Shown: positions 33,001 to 42,647 of the stretch, one piece after another | How the letters are laid out: each line of letters begins with the position of its first letter | Numbering within the stretch: the stretch's first letter is position 1 | DNA from: Synaphobranchus kaupii | Taxonomy: Eukaryota > Chordata > Actinopteri > Anguilliformes > Synaphobranchidae | Reading direction: 5' to 3' | Assembly (NCBI GenBank): GCA_029718625.1 | Contig: CM056383.1 | Span: 68,417,228-68,481,227, forward strand | Length of the DNA: 64,000 nucleotides | Notes under the pieces: model-generated | Told to the model about the DNA's origin: nothing | What the model saw: the letters and a program-made list of their open reading frames with translations, nothing else | Databases searched by the model: none | Translations under genes and position numbers: made by a program

Positions 33001-33664
33001 CACTGTGGGTAATCTGAATTATTGAATGAGAATTAATTGAAGCATACATTTTCAGGGTTGCCAGACTTTAGAAAATTTTTGTTTAAAAATTCCTCCAAAC
33101 GAGGGATTTTTTGGTGTTTTCTTTCTCCTCAAATAGGGGATTTTTCGATCTGGCTTCCCTGGGTTTTTGTTTCGGGTAGGCCATAGCATCTTTAAAAGTT
33201 GTTTTAAAAGATGCCCATTTTAGAATACAATAAATCATTTTAAGTAAATGTGCAAAACAGAATATCTTTTAAATATTTTTAGTTTTTTTAAATGAAAAAT
33301 TCCTCATGAACATGCCCATCTACTTTTGATTATGCATTTAATGTGTCCCCTAAAAATTAGCAAACCAGGTGTACAGTGGAATTTGCCTCATTGGTACATA
33401 GATAAAATACCATACTGTTACATTCATGGTTTGCAATAATACATGAAATGCAATGTGGGTAATCAGAATGGATTAATTGGGACATACATACTATACTGTA
33501 CATTTGGTACCCAGAGATAGCATTCTGGTTTGTTTGAACTTGTTTATGACTCTTTATTATGTTATTTCTGGGTACCTAATGTATATGTTCCGATTAATCC
33601 ATCCTTTTTAAGGGACACATTAGATGCACATTCAAAAACTTGCATACACACCGGCCCTCCAGAA
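33001..33664. repeat. Mosaic spacer between arms, direct relative of 45115-45870
   Basis: Begins in a GGTTGCCAGACTTTAGAAAA segment and continues through GTGTCCCCTAAAAATTAGCA and GGGTAATCAGAATGGATTAA. The same order and orientation recurs at 45115-45870. It ends in a small fold-back (TTTTTAAGGGACACATTAGA against TAATGTGTCCCTTAAAAAGG) at the edge of arm A'. Confidence 0.75.
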
Positions 33665-35030
33665 ATAATGTGTCCCTTAAAAAGGAGCAAACCAGGTGCA
33701 CAGTGGAATTTGCCTTGTTGCTACATACATAAAATTCCATACTGTCACATTCATTGTTTGCGATGATACATTAAATGCATTGTGGGTAATCAGAATGGAT
33801 TAATCGGAACATATACGTTAGGTACCCAGAAATAACATAACCCCTGTGTTTGCTGATTCGTTTGAGCTTGTTTATGACTCTTTAGTTACTCATTTTTTAT
33901 ATATGTTTTTAAAAAGACATAGAGCTTTTACATGGCATGTTGATATGCATAATATACACAGAACATTGTGTGTTAGTATGTAAAAATCTATGTAAGATCT
34001 GGCGTCCCTGGGTATTCTTTTCAGGTAGGCCAGGATTGTCTTCCAAATCTACCCAAATTTAGGCATCTGGCAACCCTGAAAAGAAATCGCAGATTCTCCC
34101 CATCAACAAAACATTTTAAAATGCTCGTTGGAAGGAGTGCATTGATGGGATCAGTGCAGGGCACTTCAGGTGAGTGACTTACCTCCATCAGTTGGACAAA
34201 ATGTGACTTTACCGCAGAGCAGTTGGATGTAAATAAATAAATCCAAAACCAAGATATATATTTATGTATATTGAATGATAATTATCGATTTTCAGAGTCA
34301 AATTGTTGAAAATTTGACTCAAGATGCTGACAATTTACATATGTGTAAATTTTCATCATACACAAAACTGTACAAAACCATTGGAATGTGTGTGTATGTG
34401 GTTCTGTCCTGGTATTAAACAGACATGTTATTGCCTGTGCTCCTTTGATAGGAGTCCTGCTACATTTTGTTTAATGGTGTCAAGAACATTTTAACACAAC
34501 CGGTTTGCAATTATGGGTTTGTATTTTGATACTCTGAAGAAGTGGAAACTATAATCTCAATCATTAACGTGTAGGTGACATCTAACTAGCTGAAATCATG
34601 TTAAAATGTCTTTCTTAGGATCAGACTCCAACGGAGAGCAGTGTTTTTCCAGTCCTGCAGAATTTTTAAATGGTGACATCAACAAACATGTCTAGTAGTG
34701 TCACAGTGTGATATAATGAGCCAGGAATTCAACTCCTAAAGGTTGCAGGTTTGATTCTCAGGTAGGACACTGCTGTTGTACCCGTGAGTAAGGCACTTAA
34801 CCTGAAGTGTTTCAGTATTATAAGTATGTGAGTGTGAGAATATATGTATGTGAGAGGTCCAAAATGAATTATGGCCTAAACGGCCACTCATAGGGCAGGG
34901 TGACCTTCCTGTGTAATTAAATAAAATTTCCACCCAGTCAATGCGGTCTTAGGTCCCCAGCATATCTTTTACACGGTGCCTAATCAAAATGCCCCAAGTT
35001 CCATTGCAGGGCCGGTCATCTGTAATCTCC
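33665..35030. repeat. Inverted repeat A, right arm
   Basis: Reverse complement of 27203-28573. It includes the mirrored SINE head at 34710-34830. The outer edge, TGTAATCTCC at 35021-35030, overlaps by a few bases the start of repeat C. Confidence 0.9.
34710..34830 (+). mobile_element. tRNA-derived SINE fragment (mirror of 27425-27545)
   Basis: B-box-like GCAGGTTTGATTCTCAGG, then GACACTGCTGTTGTACCCGT and GGCACTTAACCTGAAGTG, on the plus strand. Confidence 0.65.
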
Positions 35031-36217
35031 ACATGGTTGAGGTTTTTTCCCCCCACAATTTTAGCAGTTTTGCAGTGTCCTGAAATCTTGGTACTGTATC
35101 AAAATAAAGAATTGAGAATGAAAATGTTCAGGCATATTCGCAGGTGGCTGTGTTGCGGTGGCTCATGGTGCTGTCGTATCTAAGGACAGGTGAACGATGG
35201 GAGAGAGCACAAGTGGGGGCTGCATCAGTGGGACGTATACACACAAGACAATGGATTCCTTGAAATATTCTGAAATAAACATCTTTCAAAGGCAGTCTTT
35301 AAAGATCTTTTTATTGACTATCACACAACCGTGAACGTGTATACATCTGACTAATTGACTGAGTATAATGCATTTCATCTATCACACATCTGTGAATGTG
35401 TACATATATTGATTGACACCATTTACTCTCAATGCTTTTTATGTACTAACACTATGTTTTGTGTATATAAATATATCAACATGCTATGTAAATGCTTTGT
35501 ACTGTAAGTACTGTATATCTGTTTAAAAGCAGATTTAAAAATAAGTAACTAAAGAGTCATAAACAAGTTCAAACTAATCAGTAAATACAGGGGTTATGTT
35601 ATTTCTGGGTACCTAATGTACAGTATATGTTCCGATTAATTAATTCTGATTACCCACAATGCATTTCATGTATTATTGCAAACCATGAATGTAACAGTAT
35701 GGTATTTTATGTATGTACCAATGAGGCAAATTCCACTGTACACCTGGTTTGCTCCTTTTTAGGGGACACATTAAATGCATAATCAAAAGTAGATGGGCAT
35801 GTTTATGAGGAATGTTTCATTTAAAAAATATAAAAAAATATATTTAAAAAATATTCCGTGTTTTGCACATTTACTTAAACAAAATGATTTATTGTATTCT
35901 AAAAGGAGCATCTTTTTGCTATGCTATTTCTAGAGTAAGTAATTTGGTTTAGGGAAATCAAAGTAGGGAATATCCTTATTTATAAAATTAAGAATTCCAC
36001 AAAGATATGCCTGTCTACTTTTGGTTACACATTGTCCCCTAAAAAGGAGTCAACCAGGTACACAGTGGGATTTCTGTTCTTGCTACCTCCATAAAATACA
36101 TAGTGTCAAAATCTGTCATTTCTTTTCAGGGTTGCCAGATGCTTAAATCTGGCTAGTTTTGGATGGCAGACCTGGCCTACCCGAAACAAAAACCCAGGGA
36201 CGCCAGATCGAAAAATG
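35027..36217. repeat. Inverted repeat C, left copy (pairs with 45193-46379)
   Basis: From CTCCACATGGTTGAGG to the CCAGATCGAAAAATG segment this is the reverse complement of 45193-46379. Pairing includes the TCTTTAAAGATCTTTTTATT word and the ACCTGGTTTGCTCCTTTTTA word. It sits directly between arm A' and arm B'. Confidence 0.85.
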
Positions 36218-36249
36218 CAGTTTGTGTATTATAAAATGCAGAGGAGTTT

Positions 36250-36475
36250 CATCAGCAGCCATACCACCATGCAATCTGCTCCTGCTGAATGGCTGAAGCT
36301 AAGCAAGTGTGGGCTTGGTTAATATTTGGATGGGAGACCCAATTTGCTGCTGGAAGTGGTGTTAAGGGGCAATCTTCCCTTTGGACAAATATGCCTCTGT
36401 ACAGTGATGGGCATACCCTGCTGTAAGAGAATGCTGTCTTTTGGATGAGAAGTTAAACTGAGGTCCTGAATGGAT
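36250..36475 (+). mobile_element. 5S rRNA-derived SINE (SINE3-like)
   Basis: The head keeps clear 5S rRNA words in the correct order: GCCATACCACC, GAAGCTAAGCA and GGTTAATATTTGGATGGGAG. These include the internal control region used by TFIIIA and pol III. The body then passes through TGCTGGAAGTGGTGTTAA and ends with CTTTTGGATGAGAAGTTAAA and CTGAGGTCCTGAATGG, a tail that I associate with fish 5S-derived SINEs. It is non-coding and decayed, with several substitutions in the 5S part. Confidence 0.8.
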
Positions 36476-36681
36476 TCCATAAAATATTCTGAAATAGACG
36501 TATTTCAAAGACAGTCTTTAAAGATCTTTTTATCTACTACTACACAACCATGAACGTATATACATATGAACGTGTATATATGTACACCTGGTTTGCTCCT
36601 TTTTAGGGGACATATCTTTATTTATCTTGCATTTCTGTGGTCTCGTTATCTTCAGTCCATGTAGCAACCCCAAAAGCGTTA

Positions 36682-36749
36682 TGACCTCTGTGGCGTGATG
36701 GCACTGTCTTGTACCTGGAAGGAAAACGTTATGGTTCAAACCTCGTCTG
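36682..36749 (+). pseudogene. tRNA-like sequence (mirror of 32472-32540)
   Basis: A-box-like GTGGCGTGATGG and B-box-like GGTTCAAACC, about 45 bases apart. Confidence 0.5.
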
Positions 36750-36820
36750 TTATCTTTATTTCACTTGCATTTCTGTGGTCTCATCTTCTTCTGTCCACTG
36801 CATCACCCTCAAACACACCA

Positions 36821-36889
36821 AGGCCACTGTGGCATAACGGTAGAGTATTAGCCTTTGGAAGGCGAGCTTGAGGGTTCGAACCTCGTTCT
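36821..36889 (+). pseudogene. tRNA-like sequence, possible Pro(UGG) anticodon
   Basis: Plus-strand mirror of 32333-32401, with identical A and B boxes and anticodon arm. Confidence 0.55.
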
Positions 36890-36958
36890 ATATCTTTATT
36901 CCTCATGTTTCTATGATCTCAGCTTCTTCACTCCACAGCAGAGCTCACAATACAGCTA

Positions 36959-37023
36959 AGGAGACTTTGGCTCAACGGTATTGTCTTTGTCTGTGGATGC
37001 AGCACTTCAGAGTTCAAACCTCA
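36959..37023 (+). pseudogene. tRNA-like sequence
   Basis: Plus-strand mirror of 32195-32263, differing by a few bases (for example GTGGATGCAGC in place of GTGGACGCAGC). Confidence 0.5.
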
Positions 37024-37269
37024 CTCTTCACCTACATTTCTGTGGTCTCATTTTCTGTCCAATGCTGCACCCACCCAAACGTGAACATGATGGTGGTGAG
37101 AATTCAATACACTTTAATTATCCCCGTTGGGCAATTGAAATGGCAGGCAAAAGCTCATAGGTACATAAAGGTATAAAAAACAACAGAAGGGAAGGGCTCT
37201 CTGAATGCTCTTTCTCCTCTCTTTTTGCATCTTCATGAATTCACTGCAGGAAAGCCCAATAAAGAAGTA

Positions 37270-37341
37270 TAAGTTACAGTGGCTCAAAGGAATGGTTCTG
37301 GTTTAGCAACACCAAGGTCTGGGGTTCAATCCCCATTCAAA
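37270..37341 (+). pseudogene. tRNA-like sequence
   Basis: Plus-strand mirror of 31879-31950. A-box-like GTGGCTCAAAGG, B box GGGTTCAATCCCC. Confidence 0.55.
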
Positions 37342-37401
37342 TTTGCACAGTTTTAGGCCATTGTGCCATTGAAGTTTGTAGAGAAACAAAATAGAAATGC
37401 G

Positions 37402-38349
37402 AAGGACTCCGTGGCGCAGGAGGTTGGACGGCACCTCACGAGAGTAGAGGTTGCCGGTTCGATTCCCCGAGCGCCACAGCAGAGCAATGTTGGTGGGGGA
37501 ATTGCACAGCTTTTGTCCTTTGTGCCTTTGTGCCTTTGTGCCATTGAAGTTTGTAGAGAAACAAAACACAAATGCCAAGGACTCCGTGGCGCAGGAGGTT
37601 GGACCGCACTTCACGAGGGTAGAGGTTGCCGGTTCGATTCCCTGAGCACCACACCTGAGCAATGTTGGTGGGGGAGTTGCACAGCTTTTGTCCTTTGTGC
37701 CTTTGTACCATTGTGCCATTTAAGTTAGTAAAGAAACAAAATACAAATGCGAAGGACTCCATGGCACAGGCGGTTGGAGCGCACTTCATGAGGGTAGAGG
37801 TTGCCGGTTCGATTCCCCAGAGCGCCACACCTGAGCAATGTTGGTGGGAGAATTGCACAGCTTTTGTCCTTTGTGCCTTTGTACCATTGTGCCATTTAAA
37901 TATGTAAAGAAACAAAACACAAATGCTAAGGACTCTGTGGCGCAGGAGGTTGGACCGCACTGCACGAGGGTAGAGGTCGCCGGTTCGATTCCCAGAGCGG
38001 CACACCTGAGCAATGTTGGTGGGGGAGTTGCACAGCTTTTGTCCTTTGTGCCTTTGTACCATTGTGCCATTTAAGTTTGTAAAGAAACAAAACACAAATG
38101 CGAAGGACTCCGTGGCACAGAAGGTTGGACGGCACTTCACGAGCTAAAGGTTGCTGGTTCGATTCCCTGAGCACCACACCTGAGCAATGTTGGAGGGGGA
38201 GTTGCACAGCTTTTGTCCTTTGTGCCTTTGTACCATTGTGTCATTTAAGTGTGTAAAGAAACAAAACACAAATGCAAAGGACTCTGTGGCGCAGGAGGTT
38301 GGACCGCACTTCACGAGCTAGAGGTTGCCGGTTCGATTCCCCGAGTGCC
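37402..38349 (+). repeat. Tandem array of six tRNA-like pol III units
   Basis: B boxes (GGTTCGATTCC) start at about 37456, 37631, 37806, 37982, 38156 and 38330, a spacing of 174-176 bases. The A-box-like TGGCGCAGGAGG precedes each by 44 bases, and an AGCTTTTGTCC T4 run follows. The unit at 37752 is diverged (GGCACAGGCGG). The array is one unit shorter than the left arm. No intact cloverleaf forms. The long minus-strand frames (for example 234 codons) are the repeat read in frame. Confidence 0.8.
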
Positions 38350-38366
38350 ACACCTGAGCAATGTTG

Positions 38367-38595
38367 GTGGTCCCCAAGGGCGGGGGAGTTGGTGGTCCCC
38401 AAGGGCGGGGGAGTTGGTGGTCCCCAAGGGCGGGGGAGTTGGTGGTCCCCAAGGGCGGGGGAGTTGGTGGTCCCCAAGGGCGGGGGAGTTGGTGGTCCCC
38501 AAGGGCGGAGGAGTTGGTGGTCCCCACGGGCGGGGGAGTTGGTGGTCCCCACGGGCGGGGGAGTTGGTGGTCCCCAAGGGTGGGGGAGTTGTATG
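38367..38595. repeat. 25-bp minisatellite, nine units
   Basis: Unit GGTGGTCCCCAAGGGCGGGG plus GAGTT, with AAGGG/ACGGG variants. The left-arm array has six units. Gly- and Pro-rich frames are repeat translations. Confidence 0.95.
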
Positions 38596-39704
38596 AGTGT
38601 GGAGTGAATGAAGGGGAAGTGGCAGGTTGTGGCCCCCCCGGATAATTCGGAGTGCAATGCAGGGGGTTATGCAACTTTTTTGGACCACTAAAATAAATTG
38701 GCTGTAAGGTGAAAAAGTTGCGAATTCGACCAGGCCCCACTCTCCATTAGTGCATTACTACAGACAGTATCACATATAACTACAATCAAATTAGTTTGTT
38801 TTAGTTAAAACAAATTAATTTGATTGCATAGAAGTATGTAAGACTGTAAGTAGTAATACACTAATATACACCAAATGTGGTGCATAAAAAACAAAAAAAA
38901 ATCAAAACTCATACTTACACAGCTCCTCCGTCTGGGGACTTCCTGCTTCTCCTCCACATGGTCAGCTCATCTGTTAGACGCCCACAGTGCTTCCCTGATG
39001 CATACGCCTTGGTGCTGGGCAGCGTACCTATGGATTGGATTTCAGGACATGGTACTGGTACATGCACTGGGCTCAATGACAAATGTCTTGGGACTTAGGT
39101 CTAGCATATGAGCAACACAGAGTTCTTAGGATGGCACTGATTTCAGAGGTTTTGGGACTTGGATCCACCAGGGCAGATTCCAGACGGTATTAAGGCTTGT
39201 TGCAGCTGCTGCCCGCACTCTCAGAGGCCTTAAAACTTGTATTTGCTGTGAAGTCTTGAGACCTGTTACAAGCCTAGTTCATAACATGGATTCTGATGCT
39301 ACAATACACAAGTGTTGAGATATGAACCAGCCCAGAGTGGTGACACCAAAGCCCTGGGACCTGAGTCTGAGACATAAAATATACATACCACCGCACCTGG
39401 GACACCGGCACACTTCAGAACGTACGCACTGGGTTTGCACACAGATACACCGGGGCCACAATTGCTTGCGGGGCTGCAGAAAAGCTGGAGTGAAAAAGAG
39501 AGGTTGAAACATGTTTAAAATCACCAATACCTGTTACCATGAATTATGTAGGCCTAAAAAACAGAGATGTTAACAACTTTCTGTAGTAATTGTATGTGGT
39601 GAATGCATGTGAAAGTGTATTCAATGTGCATGTAGTTGAAGATACAATGTGCATGCAGATGAACAACTGTTTCTGTACACCTCCTACCCTGGATAGTGCA
39701 TTAC
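38596..39704. other. Unique-looking part of arm B'
   Basis: Reverse complement of 29441-30535. Frames of 78-82 codons have translations identical to those in the left arm, indicating little divergence here. Confidence 0.5.
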
Positions 39705-40579
39705 ATAGTAAAGGACAAACAATGAGCTTTCAAAAGAACTTAGAAATAAAGTTGTGATACAGACACAAATCAGGAGATGGGTCTAAAAAGATATCAAAGG
39801 ACTATCCCTTAGAATACAGTCAAGACCATCATTAAGGAGTACAAAGCATAGCCAATGGCACCACCTAAATCTTGCCTAGATCAGGCTGTCCCTCCAAACT
39901 GGATGACCCAGCAAGGAGGAGCCTGATCAGAAAAGCCACCATGAGGTCAATGTCAACTTTGAAGGAGCTGCAGTCCTTTATGGCAAAGACTGGTCAATGT
40001 GTGCATGTGACAACAATATCCCAAGCTCTCCACAATTCTGGCCTGTATGGCAAGGTGACAACAAGGAAGCCCTGACTAAAAAAGCCAACATTAGTGCTCA
40101 TTTGAGCCGAGGCACACAGCCAAAATAACAGTGGAGTGGCTAAAGAACAACAAAGTCAATGTCCATGAGAGGCCCAGTAAAAGCCCTGACCTACATATAT
40201 CCTATTGAACATCTATGGAATGACTTGAAGAATGCAGTCCATCACCATGCAATTTCTCTGAGCTTGACCAGTTCTGTAAGGAAGAATGGGCAAGTATTGC
40301 CCAATCTAGGTGTGCAAAGTTGGGAGAGACCTAGTCTCAGCCTCAGCCGTTTTGACGCACTTCGTACGCAGAGGCTGATGCATAGGCTTGCATAAGCTGG
40401 ACAGAACTGTGGGAAAACTCACAGTTAGCACTCATTGGCTAATAGCACTGTCAATGACAGGAGTGCCTGCGTATTTCTGGTACGATGCAGTGCTTTTGGT
40501 TTTATCAGTCCACCGGGAAACACGTTAAGTTCTTCTAACTAATCGGTAGCTAGTGAATGCTGCGAATCCATCAAGAACA

Positions 40580-41550
40580 ATGAGTGTTTCGGACCAAGAG
40601 CTTAACGCTGGATTGAATAAAGTTTTAGAAGTTTACGACATTCCATCTCTGAAAGATATTCAAGAGTTTGTTTTGAGGCAGATAATTAATAAACGAGATA
40701 TACTCGCATGTTTGCCGACAGGATACGTGAAAAGCCTTATACACTGCCTGGCCAAAAAAAAAGTTAATATATATTATTAACCCTAATATTTTGTTGGACT
40801 GCCTTTAGCTTTGATTACGGCATGCATTCGTCGTGGCATTGTTTCGACAACCTTATGCAACATCACAACATTTATTTCCGTCCAGAGTTGCATTCATTTT
40901 TGGCCGAGATCTTGTATTGACGACGTGAGAGTCGAACCACTCCATAAAGTCTTCTCCAGAACATCCCAAAGACTTTCAATGGGGTTGAGGTCAGGACTCT
41001 GGTGGCCAATTCATGCGTGAAAATGATTCCTCATGCTCCCTGAACCACTCTTTCACAATTTGAGCCCGATGAATCTTGGCATTGTTGTCCTGGAATATGC
41101 CCATTGATGGGATAACCTGGTCATTCAGTACATTCAGGTACTCAGCTGACTTAATTTTGTTTCATAACGTTGTTGAGCCTAGACCTGACCAATTGAAGCA
41201 AACCCAGATCATAACACTGCCTCCAGAGGCTTGTACAGTGGGCACTATACATGACGGGTTCAACGGCGACTTTTTTTTTGGCCAGGCAGTGTATTTCAAG
41301 CATGGCCAACCCTCTGCAAACACATACCAGGCTTCCCAACTCGACCTATTTTGTTAGTCGTCCGTCCCCTTACATCGATAAGATCAGGTTAAGTACCTGA
41401 CAGGCAAAGGGTTGTCTGTGGCATGTGTTGGGGAGAGTGAGGCCACCGATGTAGAAATTGCAGCAGGGCGATTCAACATAGTGTTTGGATCACCCGAATT
41501 ACTTGTGGGCACCAAGAAATGGAGAGACGTGCTACAAACATCTGGAACGC
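40580..41550 (+). pseudogene. RecQ-type DNA helicase fragment, interrupted by a MITE
   Basis: RecQ helicases are ATP-driven 3'-5' DNA unwinding enzymes. The start at 40580 (MSVSDQELNAGLNKVLEVYD) leads through SLKDIQEFVLRQIINKRDIL to a Walker A/motif I segment LPTGYVKSLI. Family members normally have Gly before the Lys of this motif, so Val here would be damaging. The MITE at 40742-41291 splits the next codons. The frame then continues (FQAWPTLCKHIPGFP, PILLVVRPLTSI), shifts, and continues again (QVKYLTGKGLSVACVGES, then GRFNIVFGSPELL and KKWRDVLQTS) to about 41550, where an L2 LINE tail begins. The DEAH box and all later motifs are absent. I infer the relic of a transposon-borne helicase; a retrocopy of a host gene is less likely. 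Confidence 0.75.
40742..41291. mobile_element. Tc1-like nonautonomous element inside the RecQ fragment, exact TA duplication
   Basis: The termini CACTGCCTGGCCAAAAAAAA and TTTTTTTTGGCCAGGCAGTG are perfect inverted repeats of about 22 bases, flanked by TA on both sides (40740-40741 and 41292-41293). Minus-strand remnants of a Tc1 transposase remain inside ([20 protein letters not shown], then fragments of the PDL.PIE.LWDVLE region). Removing the element and one TA restores the helicase frame across the junction. Confidence 0.9.
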
Positions 41551-41563
41551 CTCATCGGAATGG

Positions 41564-41740
41564 CAATTACATTACATTACAGTCATTTAGCAGACACTTT
41601 TATCCAAAGTGACATACAATAAGTGCATACAGAAACGTCATCAAAATCACTACAGAACAGACAAGACAAAGCACATCCTTCCCATAATGTAGCAGCTATC
41701 CAGTTGATGAAGTGCTCAACGTAGAGCAATGGTAAGATAT
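41564..41740 (-). mobile_element. L2-type LINE 3' tail (UnaL2-like), minus strand
   Basis: On the minus strand the tail reads CACTTTGGATAAAAGTG (stem with GGATA loop), TCTGCTAAATGACTG and TGTAA repeats. The preceding 100 bases (GGATAGCTGCTACATTATGG..., TATGCACTTATTGTATGTC) match the 3' UTR at 14580-14670. It ends the recognisable helicase sequence. Confidence 0.8.
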
Positions 41741-42647
41741 AATTTTCTTATTTCAACTACAATGGAAACAGTCTCGAATATGTTACAATGTTTTAGTCAG
41801 CTAGCCAGCTAACATTACTCGTTAGCCTAAATCGTTAATTACAGGGCCAACGGATAAAACGACCGGTTCTGTGCTCTGCATGTAGGCTTGCTAGTGTGAA
41901 CATTTGGTTTTAATATTAGTTTACAGTAATGTTTACAAAGATGTCTAAGAAGGTCTGGTCAGGTCAGATTCTGTATCTTTCTTTGTGTGATAGACTGTTT
42001 TAATGGAGATCACCGTGCCATTTTAGTACATCACATTTGTTTCATGCCGGTCTGTTGTTCTTGTAGCGCTGTTTCTGAATCGACCGCCCTCTGTAGCGCC
42101 TCAAAACGTCATGGAACATAGACGGTCTGTGGTTGGTTATCTTGCATGTCAATCAAATGCGCCATCTTGTCAAAGTGGGCGGCTCTTTACCACGTTAAGG
42201 AAGTCTATGGACCAGACTTTGTGTTCATCACAAAGTCTGGCCTTCGCGAGACTAGGAGAGACCTATCCGAACTGATTCATGGCTGCAATTCAAGCAAAAG
42301 GAGCTCCAACCAAGATTCCGGGGAGTGTGTACACTTCTAGAATACAGTTATTGTAGATTTGTATTTTTAATGAATTCTCACAAATATTGAGATGTTTTTT
42401 TCACTTAAACCTATTTAAGTGAATTGAGGGATACCCCTGTAAATGAAGGTGGAAAAATATGATTTAATGTATTTTCATTTGAGGATGTAACTGAATAAAA
42501 GCTCAATATTATGTAAGGATGTGTAAACTTTCTATAGCCAGTATGTACTTACATGTACTTATAACCGATAGTTATAAAATCGGAAATATTTTGACATCTG
42601 GAATAACACCTGATATGACAGACACTACCTTTCATCAGCATACAGAA

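Larger units (their letters stand above)
40332..42254. mobile_element. 1.92-kb insertion with 9-bp target duplication, carrying a RecQ-like helicase relic
   Basis: Inserted in the Tc1 C-terminal region. GGAGAGACC occurs immediately before (40323-40331) and after (42255-42263). The element begins TAGTCTC and ends GAGACTA, a perfect 7-base inverted terminus. Each end has a subterminal hairpin: AACTGTG/CACAGTT near 40404-40428, and CCAGACTTTGTG/CACAAAGTCTGG at about 42210-42239. Inside are a RecQ-like fragment, a Tc1-like MITE and an L2-type LINE tail. A 9-base duplication is compatible with Mutator-like or similar superfamilies, but I cannot assign it. Confidence 0.7.
39705..42543 (+). pseudogene. 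Tc1-like transposase and element, split and decayed
   Basis: Tc1 transposases bind the element ends through a paired helix-turn-helix region and cut through a DDE/D domain. The N-terminal part starts near 39705 and is recognisable across a frameshift (GDGSKKISKDYP; then PRSGCPSKLDDPARRSLIRK, and TLKELQSFMAKTGQ to about 40075). The central catalytic part is deleted. The C-terminal part resumes (VEWLKNNKVNVHERPSKSPD, then PIEHLWNDLKNAVHHH) to 40331. A 1.92-kb element interrupts it there, and a final piece (AAIQAKGAPTK) follows at 42264-42320. The 3' terminal repeat ends at 42543 (AAACTTTCTATAGCCAGTA). I found no matching 5' terminus in this arm. It cannot make transposase. Confidence 0.85.
36218..42647. 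repeat. Inverted repeat B, right arm
   Basis: Reverse complement of 28850-33000, enlarged by about 2.4 kb because it keeps the Tc1 interior plus a 1.92-kb insertion. Inner edge TGCAGTTTGTGTATTATAAA; outer edge CAGACACTACCTTTCATCAGCAT. Confidence 0.9.

Noticed and set aside
37402..38349. Functional tRNA genes
   Set aside because: A and B boxes are present, but the T stem and acceptor stem do not pair and no anticodon is assignable, so I call them tRNA-like repeats.
40159..40395. Independent small gene at 40159
   Set aside because: It is the Tc1 transposase C-terminal segment (PIEHLWNDLK) followed by chance sequence from the inserted element.
40332..42254. Helitron
   Set aside because: The hairpin near the right end is suggestive, but there is a 9-bp target duplication and inverted ends, and the helicase is RecQ-like and not Pif1-like.
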